A DNA stretch of 64,000 bases from Strongylocentrotus droebachiensis (lineage: Eukaryota > Echinodermata > Echinoidea > Camarodonta > Strongylocentrotidae). The stretch lies in NCBI GenBank assembly GCA_035222895.1, contig JAVYIG010001810.1, forward strand, positions 160,001 to 224,000, read 5' to 3'. This document shows, in pieces, positions 26,501 to 39,400 of the stretch. The notes beneath the pieces are model-generated. The model saw nothing but the letters and a program-made list of their open reading frames with translations, was not told the DNA's origin and did no database searches. The position numbers were made by a program, and so were the translations under genes. Each line of letters opens with the position of its first letter. Position 1 is the first letter of the stretch.

Positions 26501-29500
26501 TGATCATCTAGCATATAAGAATTTGTGTGTATTGCAAGGTTCTGGGATCATCAAAATGATAAGAAATTTGGCCAAGTCTTGGTAAAGTTCCAAGCACTGT
26601 ACACAGAAAGATGTATATGGGACTACACGAACATGTGGCGTAAAAAACCTACCCCCCGAGTTTTACGATGAACATGACATATTTAGAATATGAAGGCATT
26701 TGAAGAGCCATGCTTTTCAGGGAACATGTCTTATATGATGTTCTTCCACACTTGCATAATAAGAATGATAAAGTTCACAAATTATTTTTCACCTCTTCCC
26801 AGAACTCAACCTTCTCTTTAAATCATTAAATCCATTGAGTACTGCATTTTCTCATTACCATAGGCTTAATACAGGGATCACTCGGTTATGGTAGACATTG
26901 GGTTAATGGGACTTTTCGCATGAGTACCGTAGTTACTCTGGCCTTTGCATGATTCATGTTGTTTTGCTTTGCTTGACTTCCTATTTTAATTCACATTAAA
27001 TTTCACTCTTGTTTGCTGGGCAATGAGGCGTTATATCACTCAGTGATCAATCAACACCTTTCTCAAGCCAAGCGGAGTTGTACCGCTGGAATCATACAAG
27101 CTTATTACTATCATTGCAATCATTATGGAAAATAGTCAAGGAAAGATATGTAAATACAATTTTTTTGGTAAATAATGCTTTTTAAAAAGTTCTTTTTTGG
27201 GATTGTGTTCATATGGATACATATTTGTGAGATAGGAGTAATTCCAAAAGACTTAATAATGCTTATCAATGTTATTTCTTTGCTGTCTTTAGAATCTGGA
27301 TTGAAAATTTAGGGTTTATAATTCTGTATGCATGGTGCCTTCTGTTAAAATTTGTAATTTTAGGGATCTGGGTCAGGATTTGGTAGCCCATTTTGCAGAT
27401 GACAAGCTCTGCCTACACACATGTATATTGATTCGATTAATGATGTAATGTGTTGAATTCAATTATTCAATTTTTTAGACCATGTAATAATTCCTAGTAA
27501 TAATAATAATAATACTAGCTAGTTCTTATATAGCGCTTTTCAGGATTCTCAAAGCACTTTACAGATATATATTATTACCCCAGTCATCGGATTCAGGCTT
27601 ACCCACACACAATGTATGCCCGTTCTCTACTCCCTAGGGAGCATTCCAGCCTGGCGTCATTTTTACAAGCGCACACTTGCTAATCTAAGCACATTATCTT
27701 TCACATCCTACCGGGTACCAATTTAACACCTAGATGGAAAGTGGCAAATGTAGATTTATCTCTTGCCAAAGGACATTAGTGCCGTGATGGGAGTTGAACC
27801 GCGGACCTTGTGATCCACAGTCATGTGACATATCCACTCGTCCACGACACCTGTACATTGCATGGTGCGATTTGTCTTGCAGGAGATCCCTTCTCTCGGA
27901 TGACAATGATTTTTGTCTTGTCTCGCCTGCGTAGCAAAAAGCGAGACATAGGCGCCGCTTTTCCGGTGACGGCGGCGGCGGCGACGGCGACGGCGTCAAC
28001 ATCAAAAACTTAACCTTAAATTTTTAATATAATTTTTAAAGTATAGGTTCTTAGTCAATGAAACTTTGACTATAGGGTAATCAAGTATCCCCAATCATGT
28101 GAGTAGAATTTCAGATCACAAAGTCAAGGTCAAAGGTCATTTTAGGTCAACAGACTTGGACTATGTTGTAGCATCATCATCGAAAACTTAACCTAAGGTT
28201 AAGTTTTTGAATTTTTGATATAATTTTGAAAGTATAAGTTCTTAATCAATGAAACTTGGACTATAGAGTTATCAAGTCAACCCAATCATGTGAGTAGAAT
28301 TTCCGGTCACTAAGTTAAGGTCAAAGGTCATTTAAGGTCAACAAACTTAGACTTTGTTGTGGCATCAACATCAAGATTTTCAAAATGCTTCTTCTTCTTT
28401 ATTTTTCAACTGATTTTGATTCTGATTGTTTCATATGATAGGGCTAGGAGGGGGATTTAAAACTTCTACACAGAATCGTGAAATTCATTATCTATGCTAA
28501 TTTATGCAAATTCATTCCAAAAATTTTGCTCCATTGATTATTTATGGTACTTTATGCAAATGAAATGAAATTATGTCCCTTCCAGGGCATCAAATTTTTA
28601 TTTTTTGACCAGTTCAAAAGTGTACCACATAAAATTTACGATATTTGTTGTTGCGAGATGCGGATGAGAGCTACGTCATTGAAGTTCTGGTTTATCATAT
28701 TGAATTGCGTTATGCAGGCGAGACCGCCGAGAGCGTTTCCCTTGTTAAAAACAATAATATACTCCTTTGAATCAACTTTAGTTGATATTTTGACCATAAT
28801 TGTTATGTAAACTATTTTTTTTGTCTTGCAGGAGATGTCCCCTATGGAGTTTCGCGACCCCCGACCTGAGTTACACTATCCCCCCACCCAGGCCAGTATA
28901 CGAAGGAGACCGTCCCTTCTCTCCGAGTTCCATGGACAGTCACAGATTGACAGAGACAGGTAACGTTCATGTAAAATTACAAACAAACATGTTTTTCAAG
29001 GCCCAAATTTGGGAATATCTTCAATTTAACAAGATAGGATAGGTAATATCTGTTAAAATTAGGAATAAGCATGCATGTAATATTTACTTAAAGGTAAAGA
29101 CCAATAATGGTCATGCGATTGCATTGTGAAAGAAACGTTGTGGAATCGATCAGAAAAGGTTGATCATCTAGCATCTAGCATCTGCAAGGTTCTGGAATCA
29201 TCAAAATGATAAGAAATTTGGCCCATTCTTCGTAAAGTTACAAGCACTATACACAGAAAGATGTATATGGGACTACCCTATCTCTCTCACCAGACCATGA
29301 GAGAAATAAATTAACCAAATATATGAATTAGTAGGCGGTTTCCCAGCAAATTTTTTATCATCATGTATTAGTCAAAACATATTCTTTCACATGATTGGTA
29401 ATGAGAGCTTCCATTTCATTTTTTGAAATTGGGGCGTTGCCAATACTGGTCTTTACCTTTAAAGGTAAAGACCATTATTTTCTTGGAAATTTAGCATTTG

Positions 29501-31110
29501 TTATTGATAACAACTTTTATGAAACAGGGTCAGGAGTGTTAGATATCAACCTATAATCAGCTCAGGAGAAAAAATCAATAGCCTGCCAGCAGAAAACACT
29601 ATTTTGTAGATGAAAAAAGTTATGTTCCAAGTCAAGTGGATAGTGGGATTCTTTAAAAAAAATCAATTGCAATCTCTAAGGTTTCATGGGTGTACTGTAG
29701 TCAATCGCAGATTGGAACAGGAGATAGGGCACTAAGGTTCTTTGTTTACAGAATCAATTCGGGTTACGGGAGTGTTACCATCATGAATTCATAATAATAG
29801 AATTGCAGTGACACCCCCATGTTTTACTTTAATGTGAGCAGTGCTTTTTATAATTACATTGTTTTGTTTTTTTCTGGATATACAGTAGTCAGTCTTAGAT
29901 GGGGTCAGGAGATAGAGCCTAGAGGTTCTTTGTTTTGTTTTACAGAATTGTTTTGCTATGGAAGAATTATCATAATGATAAGACAATTTTCACTGATGCA
30001 CCCCCTGTGTTTTGCCAGAAGACAGCATACAGAGGTTTCTATGCTTTCAACTTGATATTTGGTGATAGAAGTGTGAACATGATAACAAATATCATTAATG
30101 CACCCCCCCCCCTCCCCCTATCATGATAAAAGAATATCATCACCTTCCCCTTCCCCCTTATTATACTTTGATAGCGCTTAATGACTTCGGTGGTAAGCAC
30201 TTTTTAAGTACCGGTAACGTTTTTATTATTTATTATTATTTGAAATTCAATGTTTCATTAATAATTTGTTATTTTGGATAAACAGTAATCAATCAATCTC
30301 AGATTTCTCAGATTTGGCCAGAAGATAAATGTCGAATCCAGAGGTCTTTTGTTCGTTTTCCAGATTTGTTCAGATTTCCAGTATTATCATCATTCTAATA
30401 GACAGTCATCGACACACCCCATCTAATGGACTATTATGGAAATGCAATGTTTCGTAATTCATTTGTTTTTCTGCATATACGTGGACAGTCAATCTCAGAC
30501 TGGGTCTGAAAATAGAATAGAGACCACTGTTCTTTACAAATTTGTAATTTAGTTACAGAAGACATATATTTATTTATTTGTTTATTTATTTTAAAATATT
30601 TATACAGGATAACAATATCAGCCAAAGCTGTTATTCACATTGTTCCTATATGTTCATGGTAACGTACAAAATAACAAGGATATAAGCAAATCTTAAAATA
30701 TATTATAGGGAAGAAAGAATATTGTTTCATATGTCATATTATTTGATATCTCTATTTAGATATAAAATAATATGACATATGAAACAATATTCTTTCACCA
30801 TTTTTAGGTATTGAGTGTAAATCCTTTTTTCTTTTTTTCATATTTCTGTTTTTTTGTTGTCATTCCTGTCTCAAGGTGCAATTATTCATTTTTATTAGTA
30901 TTTTTTTCCTCCTGCATAATTCAGGGCAGATATGAATGGCCTCTCGGTTTAGTTATTAGTTTCCATGGCTACATATTAGGGCCTTTTTTAATGAAATCTT
31001 GCTAATGATAAGTTCTGACAAGGCTGTAAGAAGTCTGAGTGGTGTAAGGAGGAAGTGAAGTCAAGAGAGAGAGAGAGAGATAGATAGAGAGAAGATGGAG
31101 AGAGAGAGAA

Positions 31111-31155
<45 letters not shown>

Positions 31156-33417
31156 GGAGAGAAACGAAGAAAGTCACGCAAGGTCGTCCTGTTTGTTTGA
31201 ACTCTATATACGTGTGTAGATGAGCATGGTTAACAGAGTTGTTGAAATAAATTTAGAAATAGAGGCGAAGGGACATTTTAATGTAGAACTAAATTAATCA
31301 AAATGCTATTGTTACATGAACATCTCATGGTACATAGTGACATTTAAAGGAATTAACATATAACCCAAAAATGCTAATTGATTTATAATTTTATTTATGA
31401 AATTATTATTCATACCGGGTAGTTTATAATTTTCGAATGACAATGGACTGCTGAATTGCTCGTAACTTACAAAATGTAAATTTGAAAACAATACATTCGA
31501 TATTATACAAATATTGCATGCTCCGTCATTCAAAATAATAAGATATATGAACTGACAAATTATGAATTTTCTGTATGTGATTACTGATGATCTATTTCAC
31601 TAATGCAGCAGGCTGAGGTTGAAATATAATGGCACAAAGGAAATTTTGCATTTTAGGTGAATATATATATTAATTGTTATATTGAACAACGAAATGCAAT
31701 CAATATTTGTTACACAAAGAGTAGGGTATTTGTGATTTTCCCTGGGAAAAGAGTCACTTCATCATTGTACATTCAAGATGCTGTTAAACATGCACAACAC
31801 ATTAATCTTCTGTTCAATTATATATTACCTTCTAAACCACTCTCGGCCACTTATTAGATTGAGAAATAGCTCCTAGACTCTTTAGGCATCCATCACTAAT
31901 GGTCTCTTTTTAAAGTTGGGTTAAAGATGAAGTTGAGTTCTGGTCATGCGATTGCATTGTGAAAGAAACGTTGTGGAATCGACCAGAAAAGGTTGATCAT
32001 CTAGCATATAAGTATTTGTGTGTATTGCAAGGTCCTGGAATCATCAAAATGATAAGAAATTTGGCAAAGTCTTGGTAAATTTACAAACACTGTACACAGA
32101 AAGATGTATATGGGACTATACACTAACACGTGGCGTAAAAATCTGTCTTGATTTTTACGATGTTACATGATATATGAAGGCATTTGAAGAGCCATGCTTT
32201 TTAGGGAACATGTTTTTATCTGATGTTCTTCCACACTTGCATAATAACAATGATAACGCTCACAAATAGTTTTTCACCTCTTCCCAGAACTCAACCTTCT
32301 CTTTAAATGTATTGGAATAGCTTTTCCATCAGATAATTATGTATTTCTATTATCTGTCAAGAGATAAAACTACATTGTCTATGAAATGAGTGTCTCGCTC
32401 CATCACATCTATTGTTTCTGTTCTGCGTCATTAATGTTCTCTTGTTTATGAAAGTATTCTTATTATTAATTTATACAATGGAGCTTCTCGGTAGAGTAAT
32501 CGCATCTATTCTCTACAAGTAGTTGTCTCTTTTTATTTTATTTATGAGAGTACAGTTTAATTCATTTAATGAGTTTCTCTATTAAGTAATTATCTTCATT
32601 CTCCATTGGTAATATTCTTTTTGTTTGTGGATATATCGAATTTAAATTAGATTGTGTTTCTTCTCCATCGCTAACATTCTCTTGTTTATCAAAGACAAAG
32701 TAGGCTCATTTTAATGCTGGTAGAGCAGAGTGCTATCAATTATGGCACGATTCCTGCATGTGTTTGAATAGCAAGTGATCACGTCATCTTTTAGGTTGAC
32801 GTAAATTATTTTGCACACTTTGTGGTTGCATCATGTAAGAGGTTTAGTCAAATATGTACCCAGCTTTTAAAGGAACGGATCAGGTTTTCCTATGACCCTT
32901 TCCATTATCAGAGCATAGGCAGTAAGCCATATGGATACCAAGGCATCGTTTCACGAAACCGTCATAAGCAGAAGTTCGCCGACATCCCACTGAAATGCAT
33001 GTTAATTTTTAATACACACGTTTCAATGGGATGTCCGTGAACCTGTACCTGTGACGGTTTCGTGAAACGAGGCCAAAATCATTTGGCTTCATTAAGATAG
33101 AAAAATAAAAACAATGAACAGACAGACAAATAAACAAGCAAACAAACAAATTCATAAATGAACAATCGACAACAAAAACAAATTGAAAAAGAACACTGAT
33201 TTGTATGATTTAAGTTCATCGCAAATGATGCCAGTAAAGTAACGTTGATGATATAACAATCTTGTCATGTATCATACTGCTGCTTGCAAATCACTGTTGA
33301 TTATTGCTTGTGCGGAAATGAAATATCATTAATTAAAGAATTGAAGGAATGAAGATAACAAAGAGAGAGAGAGGCAAATGGACGGAGACAAAGAGAGGAT
33401 TAGGTCATGAGAGAGAA

Positions 33418-33453
<36 letters not shown>

Positions 33454-36400
33454 GGGGGGGGGGGGTGAGAGTAGGAAAGAATAAAAGAGATAAAGAGGGA
33501 AATAATGCTATGTACATACATGTATGAACAACCACAGAATTTCAAGTAGGAGCAATTTCCGAACAAACTTGCCTGGAACTTGACAATTTTATGTGCTCAA
33601 CCTCTAGTAATATGAGAAATTTTAATTAATTTTATGTCTGAGCATGTTTGCAAATTTTCCAGTCTGCTCGAGTTTCCTTCTTGATTGTCTAGGGCTGTAT
33701 TCATACGAACAAGATGTCAACATGAAGTAGGGTTAGGCCTTGTTCACACATGATAAATTAATCCCCTTTAAAAAGCACCTGCCCTGGGAAAACAAACCAT
33801 TTTACTGGCAAATGAGCAATAAGTTAAGTGAAAATAAAGCATGTGCATGCATCAGAGGCTCTTTAGCATAGGCCTAATACTTATCTGTCTGGTACCAGAT
33901 ACAGAATTGTCAAGAGCATGTAATGTTTTGTACATGTATGTCTGTTGCTTTGCTGCACATGGTGACTCTGTGAGATGGTTAAATATGTCATGTATGAACA
34001 GGGCTTTAGGAACGGGGCTTTAGATTCATCCAGGGACTTGGACTTGAGAAAATGCATTACATATGACATTCTATTCATATTTGATAAACAGGGATGCCAG
34101 TTTTCAGGCAATAGCCTGAACCTGAATTCAGGCCCCGGCAAGTTATTTTCAGACGATAGTTTAGGCCTTTTTTTGTGTGTACAAAATAGCTCTTTCTGTG
34201 TACAAAATAGCTCTTTCTAGGTAATTTTCAGGCCCTCTGACACATCTAACTGGCATCCCTGTATAAAGTTTATTTTTATTTTTAGGGGTATATTACACTG
34301 ACTCAAATTTTGTATATTGTTATCTGAATATATATATAATTTTCATACCACCATACTTAAAGGTATTACAAAGTTTTGGGAAATTTTGAAAAATGGGTGG
34401 ATAGTGATTCTTTACAATTTTTATATATTTGGATGCCCCCGTGGATGTATTCAAAACAACGGAAATTTTAGCCCCTAAAACATTTCTGCTTTCGAGAAAA
34501 ATTGAATATAAAGATTTACCGGTGCTCCCGGTAAATTTTGATAAATTTCAAATAGCTCCCACGGCCGTACAATGGTAGCTGCGACCATGAAAATCTCAGA
34601 GTATGTAGTTGTGGTATAACATTTCCGAACGAGAATAGCTAATCGGTCGATTTTAGTCAATATACATTGTTTTATAGCTTAGTTAATATCTTGACCTTGA
34701 GAGGGAGCTATTCAACCTAAAGTGTTTATTATTTACAATTTCATAATTTTAGATTCGATTTCGACCGCGACAACGATCACTGAATATTGTAGGATCGTAT
34801 ATGCTTCCAATATGTTCATTTGAACCAAATTCATGACCCCATACCAAAACTTTGTATTACCTTTAAGGAACCTGTATGTCTGGGTTGTTTATAAACTTGC
34901 CAATCAAAGTGATTTCAAATGAACCTGTTTTCATGAAGCATTGCATCAGGATACCAGATTAATTTACAGCAACATCTGGGAATGTCATATATACATGTTT
35001 CTTAGAAAATTATGAATTTATCAATTATAGTAATTGCAATTTAATGTGTTGTCCTGAAGGCTGCAGAACCATGTCTAGTTACTCAATGAATTTCAGGGTA
35101 GGATCTTACGATGTCTTGCGTAAATGCATTTCTAGGGAAGTGTTTGTATGGAATTTTCAATTGTAGGGATAGAGCAGGTTTCAATGTTTTCATGGACTAC
35201 CCATCAGTATGCCAAATAACCGAATCAAATAATTTTGCTAATTAGCATGCCACACATATAGGGTGATGCGCCTATTTACTGAATATGGTATTACCCGTAT
35301 TTACCTACAATAAATCAATGTATCTACTTAGTATTTGAAAATATGTACTAAAACATCAGTCCCGTACCTTGTTAGAAGCAAGATTATAGGGCTAATTACA
35401 TTGTGTTGAAATTTCCTTAATTTTCTTCTGCCTGTACCGATGATCAGGTGTCATGAAGATTTTAGGGCTATTCATGCTCAATAGCGAAAGTACAAATAAA
35501 TATTCTAAATTCTCATTGAAAATGGACATTAAGTTTTTCCTCTCAACAAAATTTCCTTTAAACTTTCTGACCTTTTTTTCTTCTAATATTCTATGCCAAA
35601 TTGATAATAAATTAAACTACTCTCAGAACTGTGTTGGTAGTACCTTTAACAAACGGGAAAATAATATCTTGAAATAATAACGTAAAGAAAAAGAAATAGC
35701 ATATATTACAAATTTTAATTTTACAGAACTGTTTCTCCACGTTTGAACATAAACTATGCTCATGGTATTAATTCAATTTTTCCCTTTTTCTCTTTTGTGT
35801 CATTCCATGTATTATACAGGGGCCTTGTCTACCACCGGCAGTTTGAACCAGTCAGGGCATCCAGTAGCCAGCAGGCGTCGGCATCGGAGGTGGTAGCACC
35901 GAAGCGCCCTCGCTTGACCATGGGAGACATGGACCACAAGCCCGTACGGCCCGTGCCCCTGGGTAACAGCCCCCAGGTGATGCCGGTACAGCAGCAGGAA
36001 ATCAAGAAGGTATTAACCCTTGGAATACTACAGTCAAATCTGTCTATAGTGACCACCCAAGGGAAACCAAAAATGGCCTTTGTAAAGACAGGTTCATTTA
36101 GTACATGATTCAATGAAAAAACATTTTCAAGGGAAACAACAAATATGGCCTTTGTAGACAGGTGGTCACTAAAGCAGGTTTGACTGTATTTGTTCATTTT
36201 AGGTGACAGACACCGTAGAGATGATGTGCTATAAGGAAAAACATGCTGCATGGAATGAGTTAACGGTTGTTTGCGAAATAGTTTGCTAATCAGACTCTAC
36301 TTGAGATAAAATGGTTTAAGAGGTATTTGCAAAATAGTATCTCAAACTCCACTTTAGAAAAAAAAAAGGGGGGGGGGGTAAATTGCGGGTAAGGGGGAGT

Positions 36401-39400
36401 GGACACCAGAGGTATTGTTTTCCTTGAAATCAGCTCTATAGGAGTTGGGGATATGAAAAGGTTTTAAGAAAAACACGTTGGTCAGTAATATGGGATGGAC
36501 CTTCTAATGTTTCTTACTGATGTGTTTATCTTATAACACACATTTCTGTTGGTTTTGTTGCATAACATGTAGATTAGACCCGAGTCATGTCGGGATTTTC
36601 ATAAACCGGGTCCCGACGGCCTTGTACCGATCGGGACCCGGTGTCCCGAAATCAGCTCGCAGGATTTGTCACTTGCCTCTATAAAAAGCGCATATCATGA
36701 TTATTATCATCAGTATGTCCCTTAAAAGTGACCTTTTTATCAATCAAATAAATCAACACATGCATATCTCGGCTTAGATCGTTATTTTCTTCCATTTGAC
36801 ATTATTTTCACCCATGATTGGCGATGCTTAGTGCCATTATCATGCCTCTAAAAGTAAAAAAACTGGGGCAAAAATAGAGAGACAACATTCGAGCCGCCAT
36901 TTTGATTCATGCAGGTTGAATAAATCTGGTCAAAAAATATGAATGTTAGAATAATAAAACGGCTTTCAAAAAAATTCTTCTTTACAATATACCGATCATA
37001 TAATTTTTTAAAGACAAAATAAATATTTATCCCTTATTTTAAACATCGCATACTTTTTTTTAAAAGCTGAAAATTACTTGGTAATCACAAGAAGTTTCGA
37101 TACGGATAGCTGTTGCAAGGCAAGTACAGACTAGTCTCGGAAAAATGCGCAGTGCTCCTCGTTAGCTGTAATGCGTGCCAGAACGAACCCAAACAAAGAC
37201 GTGATCGTAACGAGAAAAAAATCATTAAAAACTACGAGAGCACAATTTGAAAAACAACTACTGCTCAAAATTACCGTAATCAGATACATATAACTTGGAC
37301 AAAGAATTCAATAATAGCCCAAGAAATGCCACAGAAATTGTGATAATCGAGGAGTAACTGGGTACATTTTTATCGCAAGGGGCCTGCTGCAAATACTTGA
37401 ATCCTTTGCTATACTGCTTTTTATCGTAGTGGGCGGTATTTGCCTCGTGTTCAATTAAACACGTGTAATTCGGACATATCAGCAGGCCCATTCCGATAAA
37501 GATTGTACCTACAGTATAGTAACTCCTTAAATATCACTATTTCTGTGGCTTTTCTTGGACAACTATTGTATTCTTCCTCCAAGTTATGTATCTGCTTACG
37601 ATAATTTTGAGTAGTTGTCTTTCCAATAATTGTGCTCTCGTAGTTTTTAATGATTTTTTTCTCGTTACGATCACGTCTTTGTTTGGGTTCGTTCTGGCAC
37701 GCATTACAGCTAACGAGGAGCACTGCGCATTTTTCCGAGACTAGTCTGAACTTGCCTTGCAACAGCTATCCGTATCGAAACTTCTTGTGATTACCAAGTA
37801 ATTTTCAGCTTTTAAAAGAAGCATGCGGTGTTCAAAATCAAAGAAAAAATATATGTTTTGTCTTTTAAAAATTATTTGATCGGTATGTTGTAAAGAAGTA
37901 CTTTTTAGAAAGCCGTTTTATTATTCAGACATTAATGTTTCTTTCAACCTAATTTATATGATCCTGCCGAGAGACCCGGCCAGTACAGTAGCTAGCTAGC
38001 AGCTTTGCAACCCATATTTATATCAGCAGTTCGGATTGATTCAGGATGAGCTAGAATATGATTGGTAACAATTAAATACTTAAGTTTTAAGGTGGATTGA
38101 TTTTAGTGGGGTGCAAAACTACAATTTCTTACATATCTCAATATTTTTTTCGGATCGTCGGTTCTCAAAATACGAAACCGGGACCCAACGGCAACGGTCG
38201 GGTCCCGGTGTGATCGACCGTACCGACTCAAGCCTAATAACATGTAACAAAAGAAATAAAAAGTTTTACAATGATGAAAAAAGTGAAAAACAAAAACATG
38301 AACAAACACCTCTTCAGGAAGATTTTTTGTATTGGTCAGACAGCTGAATGCGAAAGCTTCTTTTCAATATTGCGATACTGCGATATTATGACATTGTTTA
38401 AAAGGTATTACATACAAGGCTCAGCTTTAAAATCTTTTTGTCATGGTGCAAAGCTACATTATTAACAAGTCAAGGACAAGAAGAAAAACAAAATCTAAAC
38501 ACATACGAGAAAGGAACAGAAAACAATTGATGCATCACAGACACGGGTTGCAGTACTATTGGGACAGGAACAGGCACAGGAAGAAGTGCCGAAGCAAAGC
38601 CAGCGTGATGGCTGAGCTCAACACAGGAAGCAGTCGCTGGGTCGGGTCATGTTTCCGTAGGGTGAGGAATGTTTTGCTCTGCCAAAAATCGATCCATGTT
38701 GGGTTTCGAGCTCAACAGGAAATTTGCATCAAAGTCTGTCTTCTGTTGTTTGAGTATTGCAATGTTCCTTTCCCATTGGTGTTGTAGAAGTTTGGCCGTT
38801 GCTTCTCACTGATGACATCTGATGTACGTGTAACAATACTGCACAGAATCAATGTTGTTGTAGGGTGTTCAGTTTTTATTTCAAGTCAAGGACAAGAAGA
38901 AAAACAAAATCTAAACACATACGAGAAAGGAACAGAAAACAATTGATGCATCACAGACACGGGTTGCAGTACTATTGGGACAGGAACAGGCACAGGAAGA
39001 AGTGCCGAAGCAAAGCCAGCGTGATGGCTGAGCTCAACACAGGAAGCAGTCGCTGGGTCGGGTCATGTTTCCGTAGGGTGAGGAATGTTTTGCTCTGCCA
39101 AAAATCGATCCATGTTGGGTTTCGAGCTCAACAGGAAATTTGCATCAAAGTCTGTCTTCTGTTGTTTGAGTATTGCAATGTTCCTTTCCCATTGGTGTTG
39201 TAGAAGTTTGGCCGTTGCTTCTCACTGATGACATCTGATGTACGTGTAACAATACTGCACAGAATCAATGTTGTTGTAGGGTGTTCAGTTTTTATTTTCT
39301 TGAGAAATGCACTCATTTTTATGGCTGAGCTTCAAGCTAAGAACTTTTTAAAGGGAGAGAATGAAAATTGTTGTGAGCTATCTTCTAAGGCCAATGATGT

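Larger units (their letters stand above)
5585..28831. other. Intron 1 (23.2 kb), no coding exon recognised
   Basis: Intron between the first exon seen and the RRRPSLLSEF exon; both borders are phase 0. I found no NCoR-like exon in it. Recognised repeats are listed separately. Stretches 5640-6950, 9560-10380, 10560-11290, 14510-18580 and 22000-24000 contain only AT-rich unique-looking sequence with scattered CATGTACA motifs, an AAC repeat (17224-17280), LINE-tail-like DNA (14500-14800) and T/G runs (18310-18361). An unseen small exon or enhancer cannot be excluded. Confidence 0.7.
28960..35819. other. Intron 2 (6.9 kb)
   Basis: No exon recognised. Holds four MITEs, a hairpin, degenerate tandem repeats, GA repeats and a LINE 3' fragment (listed). 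32380-32700 has weak repeats of about 100 bp around TCTCTTGTTTATGAAAG / CATTCTCCATTGGTAA. 35000-35800 appears unique and AT-rich. Confidence 0.7.

Noticed and set aside
38443-39203. Pair of 112-114-codon frames as a duplicated gene
   Set aside because: The frames are identical only because the DNA is duplicated; no homology, no start context, and it lies within an intron.
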